DNA from: Palsa-459 sp035937595
GTDB taxonomy: Bacteria > Actinomycetota > Acidimicrobiia > Acidimicrobiales > RAAP-2
Assembly (NCBI GenBank): GCA_035937595.1
Contig: DASZHS010000002.1
Location: 43,442 to 107,441, forward strand
Reading direction: 5' to 3'
DNA length: 64,000 bases
The notes beneath the pieces were generated by a model. That model worked only from the letters and a program-made list of their open reading frames with translations. It did no database searches and had not been told where the DNA came from. Shown here piece after piece: positions 23,921 to 31,284 of the stretch (the stretch's first letter is position 1; every line of letters starts with the position of its first letter). A program made the translations under genes and the position numbers.

Positions 23921-25683
23921 CCGCGCTCCTCGTACTCGGACGGCGGGCCGTCGGACGGCGGGTCGTCGGCCGGGGCGTCGGTGGCCACCGTCGGCGGCGT
24001 CGCGTACCGGGTGAGCACGTGCCCGTCGAGCAGGGCGATCGCCCGCGCCCTCCCGTCGGCGGCGTGCATGCTGTGGTCGAGCCCGTCGACGAACTGCACC
24101 ACGTAGTTGCTCGGAGCGAGGAGCCGGCGGCTGAAGAACATGTCGAAGCGCCGGGACGACTTGTACGGGGAGAGATCCTCGCTGGTCGAGAGCACGTAGA
24201 GGTCGGCGCCGCTCGCGACGACCTTGGCGAGCGCGTCCACGCCGTACATCGACGGCATTATGACCCGGCACGCCTTGAGCACGACGACGGACACCCACCG
24301 CAGCCGCAGCGCGAGCTCCTTCAGCCGCACCGCGAGCGCGCGCGCGGGGCCGTGCCTCGACTCCGCCATCCGAGCCGTCCCGTAGAGGAAGTCGATGCCG
24401 ATCGGCGGGTTGATCGCGCAGACGCCCTTCGATCCCAGCGCCAACGCGCCCTCGACGGCGAGGTAGGCGCCCGAGCACAGCCCCACGAACACGGTGTCCG
24501 ACGGGTCGTCGGGACGCAGCGCGCGAGCGACGTCGCTCATGTCGCCCAGCCAGCGCTCGTCGTACATCGCGGGCTCGGGCTGGCCGCGCCGCCAGGGCGA
24601 GTCGCCGAGCCCGGTGAGGTCGAAGCGGACGCACTGCAGCCCCGCGGCCGCCCACCGTCGCGCGAGCTCGACCCAGAGCCGCGACGGGCCGGTGTGCTCC
24701 TCGTTCGACACGTTGAGGAACACCACGAGCGGCCCACGCACGGCCTCGATCGGCTCGGTCACGATCCCGAACAGTCGGTTGGCGCCGAGCTGCACCGTGC
24801 GCTCCGCCACCGCCACTGGCTCGTCGGTCAGGATGACCGAGGACCGCGTGCCGAGCGGCTCTTTGAACGCCGCCCGCACCGCCCTCGACGAGGACAGCCA
24901 GTCGGCGACCCGCTCCATGGAGTGGAGCGGGAGGACCGCGTGCAGCGGATCGACGTCGAGGAGCGGCGCTTGGTCCGCCGCCACCTCGAACTCGGCGTGC
25001 TCTCGCTCCAGGCGTCGACGGAGCTGCTCGGGGAGCGGACGATCGGGTCGCACCAGCACGAGCAGCCGCTCGGCGAGCGGGCTGCGCTCGAGCGACGTGA
25101 GCCGGAGGCGACGGATCGCGTCGGCCGCGCTCGAGGAGAACACGAACTCTGCCGTCTCGACCGAGCCGTCCGAGGGGACGTCGGCGCGCTCGCGGCGGAG
25201 GGACTCGAGCGCGCCGAGCTCGCGGAGGTAGCTGCGTCCGGAGTCGCAGGGGTCCCAGAGCACCAGCGAGGTCAGCCCGAGGTCGCTCGCGTCCGCGGCG
25301 GCGCCGACGATCGTCGCCCCGAGTCGCATGCCGATCGCCGAGACCGAGTCGAGCTCGCACGACCGGAGCAGCTCGACGGCTCGCGCCACGCTGTCGGTCC
25401 ACGCCGTGTCGAGGTCGAGCTCGTCGAGGTCCCCGCTCGCGTCACCCGTGCCCCGGTAGTCGAAGCGGAGCGACACGAAGCCCCGGTCGGCGAGCGCGAG
25501 CGCCGTGCGCCGGAGCGCCCGGCGGGCACCGCGAGCCTCCCGTCCGATCGGCGGGGCGAGGAGGACCCCGCCACGCGCCTGCCCGTCGCGAGGCGTCGCG
25601 AGCCACCCGAAGAGCGGGCGGGAGGGCGCGCCGAACCAGACGGGGTGCTCGCCGCGCTCTGGCGCACGTGGCACGGTGCTCAC
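23917..25683 (-). CDS. tandem alpha/beta-hydrolase protein (two domains)
   Basis: 588 residues from GTG 25683, overlapping the ligase stop (GTGA); upstream open frame is ignored. Domain 1 (about residues 10-250) begins WFGAPSRPLFGWLATP and has GVLLAPPIGREARG, FRFDYRGTGDASGDL-like and an elbow read as AIGMRLGATI, so Arg stands where the nucleophile would be. Domain 2 (about 300-570) has LVVFLNVSNEEHTGPSRLW, RFDLTGLGDSPW, the elbow VFVGLCSGAYLAVEG with Cys at the nucleophile position, and a terminal VDGLDHSMHA with the His. Domain 1 resembles exosortase-associated hydrolases. Domain 2 may act by a Cys nucleophile, as acyltransferase or hydrolase. It could release or transfer an aminoacyl group from the carrier. 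Function not known. Confidence 0.78.
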   Translation of the reverse strand: MSTVPRAPERGEHPVWFGAPSRPLFGWLATPRDGQARGGVLLAPPIGREARGARRALRRTALALADRGFVSLRFDYRGTGDASGDLDELDLDTAWTDSVARAVELLRSCELDSVSAIGMRLGATIVGAAADASDLGLTSLVLWDPCDSGRSYLRELGALESLRRERADVPSDGSVETAEFVFSSSAADAIRRLRLTSLERSPLAERLLVLVRPDRPLPEQLRRRLEREHAEFEVAADQAPLLDVDPLHAVLPLHSMERVADWLSSSRAVRAAFKEPLGTRSSVILTDEPVAVAERTVQLGANRLFGIVTEPIEAVRGPLVVFLNVSNEEHTGPSRLWVELARRWAAAGLQCVRFDLTGLGDSPWRRGQPEPAMYDERWLGDMSDVARALRPDDPSDTVFVGLCSGAYLAVEGALALGSKGVCAINPPIGIDFLYGTARMAESRHGPARALAVRLKELALRLRWVSVVVLKACRVIMPSMYGVDALAKVVASGADLYVLSTSEDLSPYKSSRRFDMFFSRRLLAPSNYVVQFVDGLDHSMHAADGRARAIALLDGHVLTRYATPPTVATDAPADDPPSDGPPSEYEERG

Positions 25684-26600
25684 CCCACGACCGCCGGGGT
25701 GGTGAGCGCGAGTCGCTGGCGCACCTCTGCGGGCCACTCGTCCTGGTGCAGGCCGTGGCGACGGAGCAACGACAGCGTGATCCGCTCGAGCCCGAAGCCG
25801 ATGCACGCGGTGTGCGCCGCCGCACCGTCGGCCAGCCTGATGTCGAACGCCTCGCCGAAGTGGCCCTCGTGGTAGTTCGCCGAGCTGATCGCCCCCGGAA
25901 CGTCAGCAGAGATCGGCGCGACGAGCTCGTACTTCAGCTCCTTGGTGCGCTGGCTCGCCGCGAGAAGTCGACCCGTTCGTCCGAAGAACGGGTCGTTGGC
26001 GACGACGGCGCTCACGTCCAGGCCGAGCGAGCAGAGCAGCTCGCGCCCCTGCGCGAGCCACCGGTCGCGGTGCGCCACCGCGCCCTCCGGCGTGCCGAGG
26101 TAGACGAACTCGTGCTGACGGAACGACTGCATGCGCGCGGGGTCAGGACTCGGCTCGCGACGGAAGCACCACGTCTCGACCTCTACGCGCTCGCCGTCCG
26201 ACGGGAGCGTCGATCCCGAGACGAGCGGGTAGATCGGGTGGCACCCCGCCGAGCAGAGCGCGACGTCGGTCGGAGCGAGGGACTCGGTCCAGTCGGCGCC
26301 CCCCTCGACGGCCTCGAGGAACCCTGGGACGTCCGACGCCGAGCCGGGGAAGCTCTCGACGACACCGACGAGGTTCGGGAACGACGTGACGTAGCCGCTC
26401 TTCTCGAGCGTCGTGCGAGCCTGGACGGGGCCGAGGTGCAGCCGGCGCATCTGCTCCCCACTTCCCGCCGCCGACACGTACGCGGCGACGCCCTGGGCGA
26501 TGCGCTCGAACTCGAACGACCGGTGGTACACCCCGGGAAGGCCCGCGTCCGCGAGCAGTCCTGCGTCGAGGAGCGCTCGACGGAAGCGCTCGGCGCTCAT
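25680..26600 (-). CDS. amino acid:[carrier protein] ligase (class II aaRS-like)
   Basis: 306 residues from ATG 26600. It is a catalytic core of the seryl-tRNA-synthetase type without a tRNA-binding arm. Motif 2 is WCFRREPSPDPARMQSFRQH (Arg147, Glu149), motif 3 is CIGFGLERITL (Arg273). The three zinc ligands known for the Bradyrhizobium enzyme (Cys-Glu-Cys with spacings near 45 and 103) are matched by Cys120, Glu164 and Cys266. Family members activate glycine or alanine with ATP and load it onto the phosphopantetheine of a small carrier protein instead of tRNA. The carrier gene lies 48 bases upstream in the same orientation. The amino acid used here is not readable; Gly/Ala are the family precedent. 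Confidence 0.9.
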   Translation of the reverse strand: MSAERFRRALLDAGLLADAGLPGVYHRSFEFERIAQGVAAYVSAAGSGEQMRRLHLGPVQARTTLEKSGYVTSFPNLVGVVESFPGSASDVPGFLEAVEGGADWTESLAPTDVALCSAGCHPIYPLVSGSTLPSDGERVEVETWCFRREPSPDPARMQSFRQHEFVYLGTPEGAVAHRDRWLAQGRELLCSLGLDVSAVVANDPFFGRTGRLLAASQRTKELKYELVAPISADVPGAISSANYHEGHFGEAFDIRLADGAAAHTACIGFGLERITLSLLRRHGLHQDEWPAEVRQRLALTTPAVVG

Positions 26601-26648
26601 CGGGCGAGCCCGAGCTCGTGGTGGACCGAGGGCGATGCGCGGCGTGCG

Positions 26649-26909
26649 CTAGCCGGTGACAACGGCGATGCCCAGCGACTCGAGGGCTCCTCGGATCGAC
26701 GCGACCGATCGGAAGGTGTCCCTCCGCAACAGGGAATCCGGGAACTCGACGTCGAAGGCATCCTCCAGCGCGAGCATCACGTTGACGCTCGCGTGCGACG
26801 AGAGTCCGCGCTGGTAGAGGTCGTCGCTCGCCTTCAGGCTCGACGCGGCGACGGGCAGCCGCCCGTGTGCTGCGAGGACGTTGCGGATCTTGTCGTCGAT
26901 CGAGCTCAT
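26649..26909 (-). CDS. aminoacyl carrier protein (ACP-fold, 86 aa)
   Basis: 86 residues from ATG 26909; a more distal ATG at 26954 has no advantage. Acidic helical protein with DLYQRGLSSHASVNVMLALE; Ser38 of GLSS aligns with the phosphopantetheine-bearing Ser of the DSL motif, followed by the usual hydrophobic helix II and FPDSLL. His39 replaces the common Leu, as often seen in stand-alone carriers. It must be converted to holo form by a phosphopantetheinyl transferase; the only one in the window is at 37537. It is the first gene of the operon, so the aminoacyl-carrier chemistry defines the pathway. The ribosome binding site is weak (GGGAACGAGCG before ATG). Confidence 0.88.
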   Translation of the reverse strand: MSSIDDKIRNVLAAHGRLPVAASSLKASDDLYQRGLSSHASVNVMLALEDAFDVEFPDSLLRRDTFRSVASIRGALESLGIAVVTG

Positions 26910-27473
26910 CGCTCGTTCCCGGTGCTCGCACGGCACGGCCGCATGGTTCCGCATGCCGGAGAGGCGAGGTCCGTTGCGAACGCCTCGATGCCTCGGCTCG
27001 ACCCCATGCAGGTTCCTTCCACGACTTCTGACCGATTGCTATCTGCTCCGTGCGACGTACGCGCCCGGCAGACCGTCGACGAGCGGTGCGGCAAGACGCT
27101 CCTTCGACTGGGTTGCGCGCGTCTCGGCATGCTACTGAGTGCCGTGACGCAGGCTCAAGGATTCGTCATCAAAACGGGCACCCGGCACGGGACGCCCTCG
27201 TCGTCCCGTGGCGCGTCGATGCGGCACTCGGCGGGCCGCCCGGTCGACTGGACCCGTACCGAGGTCGTGGGCGGAACGAGTTGCCAGGGCGCACGCGTCG
27301 GCAACCGAAGCATCGACGTCAGGTGGAGGGTTCGACACACCCTGCCGCCGCTTCGGTCGACGGCTCTTCGTCGGCGCGCCGGGAGCCATCAGGTGCGGCG
27401 CGGACGTCCGGGACCCGGTGACCCGCCGGAGGGAGATGACAAACCGCGGCCGTCGGACGCCTGGGGGCGATGG
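26910..27473. other. intergenic region upstream of the carrier-protein operon, 564 bases
   Basis: Between the carrier gene (minus) and the 3' end of the DinB gene (minus). GC content is visibly lower than in neighbouring genes in 27010-27200. It should hold the operon's promoter. TAGCAA on the minus strand near 27040 is a candidate -10 but too weak to assign. Frames here give no recognisable protein. Confidence 0.6.
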
Positions 27474-27965
27474 CTACAGGGTGATCCACTGGCGCCCGTC
27501 GGCCAGCTCGCGCGCGGCGTCGAGGTGGCCGGCGTGGCACGCCGTCTCCGTGATCACGTGGAGCAGCACGAAGCGGTGGTCGGGGACGCGCCACTCCCCC
27601 CACCACTGGTCGCGCTGCTGCGGTGGGGCGTCGAGGGGGGTCGCGGCGATCACCGCGTTCGACGCCTCGATCGCCTCGCGGTAGCTCGCGAAGACCTGGC
27701 TCGGCCCCTCGGACGCGGACACCTGCCAGCTGGCCGTCGCGTCCTCGGCCTCGTCGGTGTTCAGCGGTGCGCCCCCAACGATGCAGCCGAACCAGTACTG
27801 CTCGACGTCGAGCGTCAGGTGTCGCACGAGGCCGAGGCAGCTCCACCCCGACGGCAGCGCCGGTGCGCGGAGCTGCGCGTCGTCCAGCCCCTCGAGGATC
27901 CCGAGCACGTGATTTCGCTGGTGGTCGAGGCTCGCCACGAGCGCCGTCTTGGTTGGGTCGTCCAT
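27474..27965 (-). CDS. DinB/DUF664-family protein
   Basis: 163 residues from ATG 27965, with GGGGGA a few bases upstream; the open frame above is discarded. Four-helix DinB pattern: LVASLDHQRNHVLGILEGLD with His for metal binding, SGWSCLGLVRHLTLDVEQYW with the second His, and FVLLHVITETACHAGHLDAA with the third His. These three helices carry the metal-binding histidine triad of the DinB/mycothiol-transferase fold. Members act as thiol-dependent transferases or isomerases; the actinobacterial thiol would be mycothiol. No partner gene lies nearby; the divergent gene is a Baeyer-Villiger monooxygenase. Confidence 0.85.
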   Translation of the reverse strand: MDDPTKTALVASLDHQRNHVLGILEGLDDAQLRAPALPSGWSCLGLVRHLTLDVEQYWFGCIVGGAPLNTDEAEDATASWQVSASEGPSQVFASYREAIEASNAVIAATPLDAPPQQRDQWWGEWRVPDHRFVLLHVITETACHAGHLDAARELADGRQWITL

Positions 27966-28075
27966 CTCGTCCCCCGATTCGCCGTCGTCCGCCACGCTGC
28001 GTCCCGCGGGTCCCGACGCCGGTCGCGGCACCCGCACCAACGTACCGCCCTCGGTCGACCCGAGCACGTGGTGCG

Positions 28076-28081
28076 TACACT
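28076..28081 (+). promoter_or_regulatory. -10-like hexamer TACACT, start at 28088
   Basis: TACACT ends six bases before GTG 28088. GGAGG at 28084-28088 runs into the GTG itself and cannot serve as ribosome binding site. A 6-7-codon frame ending in TGA at 28089 (GTGA) also exists, so the leader-ORF reading is possible here too. Confidence 0.4.
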
Positions 28082-28087
28082 TCGGAG

Positions 28088-29872
28088 GTGAGCGGCGTCG
28101 ACGTCACCGCGCTCAAGCAGCGGTACGCCGCGGAGCGCGACAAGCGGCTCCGCCCGGACGGCAACGACCAGTACCGCCGGGTCACCGGGCAGCTCTCGCA
28201 CTACCTGGAGGACCCCTACACGCCGGTGGTCGAGCGCGCGCCGCTCCACGACCACGTCACCGTCGCGGTCGTCGGGGGCGGCTTCGCCGGCCTGCTCAGC
28301 GGTGCGCGCCTGGTCGAGGCCGGCATCGAGGACGTTCGGCTCATCGACAAGGGCGGCGACTTCGGCGGCACGTGGTACTGGAACCGCTACCCGGGCGCGC
28401 AGTGCGACACGGCCGCCTTCGTCTACATGCCCCTGCTCGAAGAGACCAAGCACATGCCGTCCGAGAAGTACGCGCACGCGCCCGAGATCCTCGAGCACTG
28501 CCGCCGGATCGGGACGCACTACGGGCTCTACGACCGCGCCCTGTTCCACACCGAGGTGACCGGGCTCTCGTGGGACGACCGATCGTCGGTGTGGACCGTC
28601 ACCACGAGCCGCGGCGACGCCTTCACCGCCCGGTTCGTCGCCCTCGGGACCGGGCCGCTGCACGTGCCCAAGCTGCCCGGCATCCCCGGGCTCGAGACCT
28701 TCCGCGGCCACTCCTTCCACACGAGCCGCTGGGACTACGGCTACACCGGCGGGGACCCGGCCGGCGCCCCCCTCGACCAGCTCGCCGACAAGCGGGTGGC
28801 CCTCATCGGCACCGGGGCGACCGCCGTCCAGTGCGTCCCCCACCTCGCCAGAGCCTGCGGCGAGCTCTACGTGTTCCAGCGCACGCCGTCGTCCGTCGAC
28901 GTGCGGGGCAACGTCCCGATCGACCCGGTCTGGTTCGACTCGATCGCCGAGCCGGGGTGGCAGACGACGTGGATGGAGAACTTCGCGGCGAACCAGACCG
29001 CCGCGATGCCGGACGTGGACCTCGTCCAGGACGGCTGGACGGACATCGCCCGTCGGATCCGGTCACGCATCATGACGCTCACCCCCGAGGAGCGCACCGC
29101 AGAGAACATGCTCGCCGCGTTCGAGGAGTCCGACTTCGAGAAGATGGAGGAGATCCGGTCGCGGGTCGACCAGGTGGTGACCGACGAGGCCACCGCGCAG
29201 CGGCTGAAGGCCTGGTATCGCCAGCTCTGCAAGCGACCGTGCTTCCACGACGAGTACCTCCAGGCGTTCAATGAGCCGACGACGCACCTCGTGGACACCG
29301 ACGGCCGCGGGGTCGAGCGGATCACCGAGACGTCGGTGGTGGTCGCGGGCGCCCACTACGACGTCGACTGCATCATCTACGCCTCGGGCTTCGAGGTCGG
29401 AACCCCCTACGAGCGCCGTGCCGGCTTCGACCTCGTCGGCCGTGAAGGAAGGACGCTCTCAACGCACTGGGCCGCCGGGATGCGCACGATGCACGGCGTC
29501 TACGTCCACGGCTTCCCGAACGCGTTCCTGATCCAGTTCACCCAGGGCGCGAACCTCATCTCGAACGTGCCCCACAACCTGGTCGAGTCCTCTCAGACGA
29601 TCGCGCAGGTCATCGCGCACGCCCAGGAGATCGGTGCGACCGAGGTCGAGGTGACCGACGCCGCCGAGCAGGCATGGATGGAGCTGCTGGCCACCGGGGT
29701 GTCGTTCCTCGGCACCGGGGACTGCACGCCGGGGTACTACAACAATGAGGGGCAGCCGGCCGGTGACCAGGCGGCCTGGCGCGGGTACCCCCTGGGCGCG
29801 GTGGCCTTCTTCGAGTTCCTCCACGAGTGGCGTGCCGCGGGGACGTTCGAAGGGCTCGAGTTCCGGAGCTGA
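28088..29872 (+). CDS. Baeyer-Villiger-type flavin monooxygenase
   Basis: 594 residues from GTG 28088. FAD site VAVVGGGFAGLLSGARL near residue 60; second Rossmann motif VALIGTGATAVQCVPHLA (NADPH) near 240; and between them the Baeyer-Villiger fingerprint F-x-G-x3-H-x3-W in FRGHSFHTSRWDY. GGDFGGTWYWNRYPGAQCD is also typical of the cyclohexanone/steroid monooxygenase group. Predicted reaction: NADPH- and O2-dependent insertion of oxygen next to a ketone to give an ester or lactone, or oxidation of heteroatoms. The ~50-residue N-terminal extension is common in type I BVMOs such as PAMO and steroid monooxygenase. The split-barrel gene follows by 13 bases. No other catabolic partner is evident, so the substrate is unknown. 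Confidence 0.92.
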   Translation: MSGVDVTALKQRYAAERDKRLRPDGNDQYRRVTGQLSHYLEDPYTPVVERAPLHDHVTVAVVGGGFAGLLSGARLVEAGIEDVRLIDKGGDFGGTWYWNRYPGAQCDTAAFVYMPLLEETKHMPSEKYAHAPEILEHCRRIGTHYGLYDRALFHTEVTGLSWDDRSSVWTVTTSRGDAFTARFVALGTGPLHVPKLPGIPGLETFRGHSFHTSRWDYGYTGGDPAGAPLDQLADKRVALIGTGATAVQCVPHLARACGELYVFQRTPSSVDVRGNVPIDPVWFDSIAEPGWQTTWMENFAANQTAAMPDVDLVQDGWTDIARRIRSRIMTLTPEERTAENMLAAFEESDFEKMEEIRSRVDQVVTDEATAQRLKAWYRQLCKRPCFHDEYLQAFNEPTTHLVDTDGRGVERITETSVVVAGAHYDVDCIIYASGFEVGTPYERRAGFDLVGREGRTLSTHWAAGMRTMHGVYVHGFPNAFLIQFTQGANLISNVPHNLVESSQTIAQVIAHAQEIGATEVEVTDAAEQAWMELLATGVSFLGTGDCTPGYYNNEGQPAGDQAAWRGYPLGAVAFFEFLHEWRAAGTFEGLEFRS

Positions 29873-29885
29873 CGTCAGGAGGCCC

Positions 29886-30407
29886 ATGGCGGACCCGACG
29901 ACCACGATCGACGCGCGCTACAGCGAGCCGGGCGCCGAGGCGACGCCGTGGGCGTCCGCACGACGAGCGCTCGAACAAGCTGAGCTGTTCTGGCTGTCGA
30001 CGACGCGGCCGGGGGGTGGGCCGCACGTCACGCCCGTCGTTGCGGTCTGGACTCAGGACGCGCTCTTTTTCATGACCGGCGACCATGAGCAGAAGTCGGC
30101 CAACCTACGAGCGGATCCGCGCGTCGCGCTCACGACCGGGAGGAACGACTGGGATCGGGGTCTCGACGTCGTGGTGGAGGGGACCGCCGCGCTCGTCACC
30201 GACGAGACGCTGCTCGCCCGCCTTGTCGATGCCTGGGCCACGAAGTGGGACGGTCGCTGGACGCTCGTCGTCCACGACGGCGCGCTGCGACATGACGCAG
30301 GGGGCGAGCTCTTGGACTTCCGGATCGAGGCGTACGCCGTCGCGCCCACCCGTGCCTACGCCCACGCCAAGGGCACCTTCGCCCACACGCGCTACCGGTT
30401 CGAGTGA
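29886..30407 (+). CDS. pyridoxamine 5'-phosphate oxidase-like split-barrel protein
   Basis: 173 residues from ATG 29886 with AGGAGG at 29877-29882. Split beta-barrel features: AELFWLSTTRPGGGPHVTPV (first two strands), AVWTQDALFFMTGDHEQKSANL (flavin-contact region) and DPRVALTTGRNDW (third strand). This architecture binds FMN or deazaflavin F420 in actinobacteria. It is co-directional with the BVMO and probably transcribed with it. It may reduce or oxidise a product of that enzyme, but the substrate is not visible. It converges with the ABM-like gene after 42 bases. Confidence 0.86.
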   Translation: MADPTTTIDARYSEPGAEATPWASARRALEQAELFWLSTTRPGGGPHVTPVVAVWTQDALFFMTGDHEQKSANLRADPRVALTTGRNDWDRGLDVVVEGTAALVTDETLLARLVDAWATKWDGRWTLVVHDGALRHDAGGELLDFRIEAYAVAPTRAYAHAKGTFAHTRYRFE

Positions 30408-30449
30408 CGGACCACGACGCGCGATCGGTCGAACGACGTCGGCGGCGCC

Positions 30450-30752
30450 TTAGCGGTTGAACACCACGCTGCGCACGTCGAGGTTCCGGAACCGTGGAGC
30501 ACCGTCGAGGAGCGCCACCATCTCCGAGGCGTACTTGTCGGTGACCGGGTCGTTGGAGTTCTGCATGGCCTCCTCGTAGGTGTTGAACTCCACGATGACG
30601 AGGTAGGTGCCCGGTCGATCCCGATCCTCGGTGACCGTCGCCTTCGTCGCCAGGAGGGCGTCGCCGCGCTCCTCTTGCATTCGCCTGGCGAACGCCTCCA
30701 CCTCGTCGATCTTCGACGACTCAAACTCCATGATCTGCACGAATCCAGCCAT
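30450..30752 (-). CDS. ABM/dabb-like ferredoxin-fold small protein
   Basis: 100 residues from ATG 30752, preceded by AAGGGGAGG. The alternation FVQIMEFESSKIDEVEAFAR (strand-helix), TYLVIVEFNTYEEAMQN (strand-helix) and LDVRSVVFNR (last strand) is the ferredoxin-like fold used by antibiotic biosynthesis monooxygenases and the stress-type dabb proteins. No cofactor motif is visible, as usual for this cofactor-less family. It may act on a quinone or phenolic compound, or merely be a small regulatory protein. It is convergent with the split-barrel gene. Confidence 0.8.
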   Translation of the reverse strand: MAGFVQIMEFESSKIDEVEAFARRMQEERGDALLATKATVTEDRDRPGTYLVIVEFNTYEEAMQNSNDPVTDKYASEMVALLDGAPRFRNLDVRSVVFNR

Positions 30753-30894
30753 CGTCCTCCCCTTTCCGCGATGGACGCTACCGCTCGCCCCCACGGCTCG
30801 CCGGGCTCGAGTCGCCTCGCTCCGGCACGCCGGGCGTGGCCACGCTGCAGGTGGGCTCCTCACGGGGGCACGCAGCTGCCGCGCCGTCCGATCC

Positions 30895-31068
30895 CTAGGT
30901 GGCGCGACGCGGCCTCGCAACGAGCTCTCCCCCGCAGTTGGGGCAGACGAGCCCGAGCGCCGTGCCGCAAGGTGCACAGAACGTGCACTCGTAGCTGCAG
31001 ATCCGTGCGTCGTCGCCTGGATCCAGCGTGGCGCTGCACCGCTCACACGTCGTCCGCATCTCCAGCAC
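30895..31068 (-). CDS. DUF1272 zinc-ribbon-like protein
   Basis: 57 residues. GTG 31068 is chosen because AGGAGG precedes it by five bases and family members commonly begin MLEMR; the ATG at 31059 would be a slightly shorter alternative. Four cysteine pairs, in MRTTCERCSATL, ARICSYECTFCAPC and LVCPNCGGEL, are the DUF1272 pattern and should bind two zinc ions. No function is known for the family. It sits next to the ABM-like gene on the minus strand with a 142-base gap that contains no gene. Confidence 0.85.
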   Translation of the reverse strand: MLEMRTTCERCSATLDPGDDARICSYECTFCAPCGTALGLVCPNCGGELVARPRRAT

Positions 31069-31203
31069 GCGCACCTCCTGGTCGTCGCTCGCCCGCGTCG
31101 AATTCCCCGATGCTCCGCCGGTGGCCCGGGCGACGCCCGACAGCATGCCGGGCGCGCCTCACACGCACCGCCCGCCATGCCGCTCGTCAACGCGAGAGGT
31201 TCC

Positions 31204-31209
31204 TAGGTT
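31204..31209 (+). promoter_or_regulatory. -10-like hexamer TAGGTT, leaderless leader ORF at 31216
   Basis: TAGGTT ends exactly six bases before ATG 31216, the start of a 22-codon ORF coupled to the MFS transporter. Of the promoter/leader pairs in the window this is the cleanest. Confidence 0.5.
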
Positions 31210-31215
31210 GTGGAG

Positions 31216-31284
31216 ATGTCCACCGCACGTCGCCGCCGCGCCAGGCCGCCGTGGGACGTCGAGCGACGCGAGCGAACCGCGTGA
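31216..31284 (+). CDS. short leaderless upstream ORF (22 aa) coupled to the MFS gene
   Basis: ATG 31216 starts a 22-residue, very Arg-rich peptide (begins MSTARRRRARPPW). Its TGA at 31282-31284 overlaps the transporter GTG at 31281 (GTGA). TAGGTT lies six bases upstream, so the mRNA would begin at this ATG. The transporter itself lacks a Shine-Dalgarno sequence. Translation of the peptide could control the exporter, for example through ribosome stalling at Arg codons. That is a proposal; only the layout is observed. Confidence 0.5.
   Translation: MSTARRRRARPPWDVERRERTA

Noticed and set aside
25680..26600. Seryl-tRNA synthetase
   Set aside because: At 306 residues it lacks the tRNA-binding coiled coil and has the Cys-Glu-Cys zinc set of carrier-protein ligases, with a carrier gene next to it.
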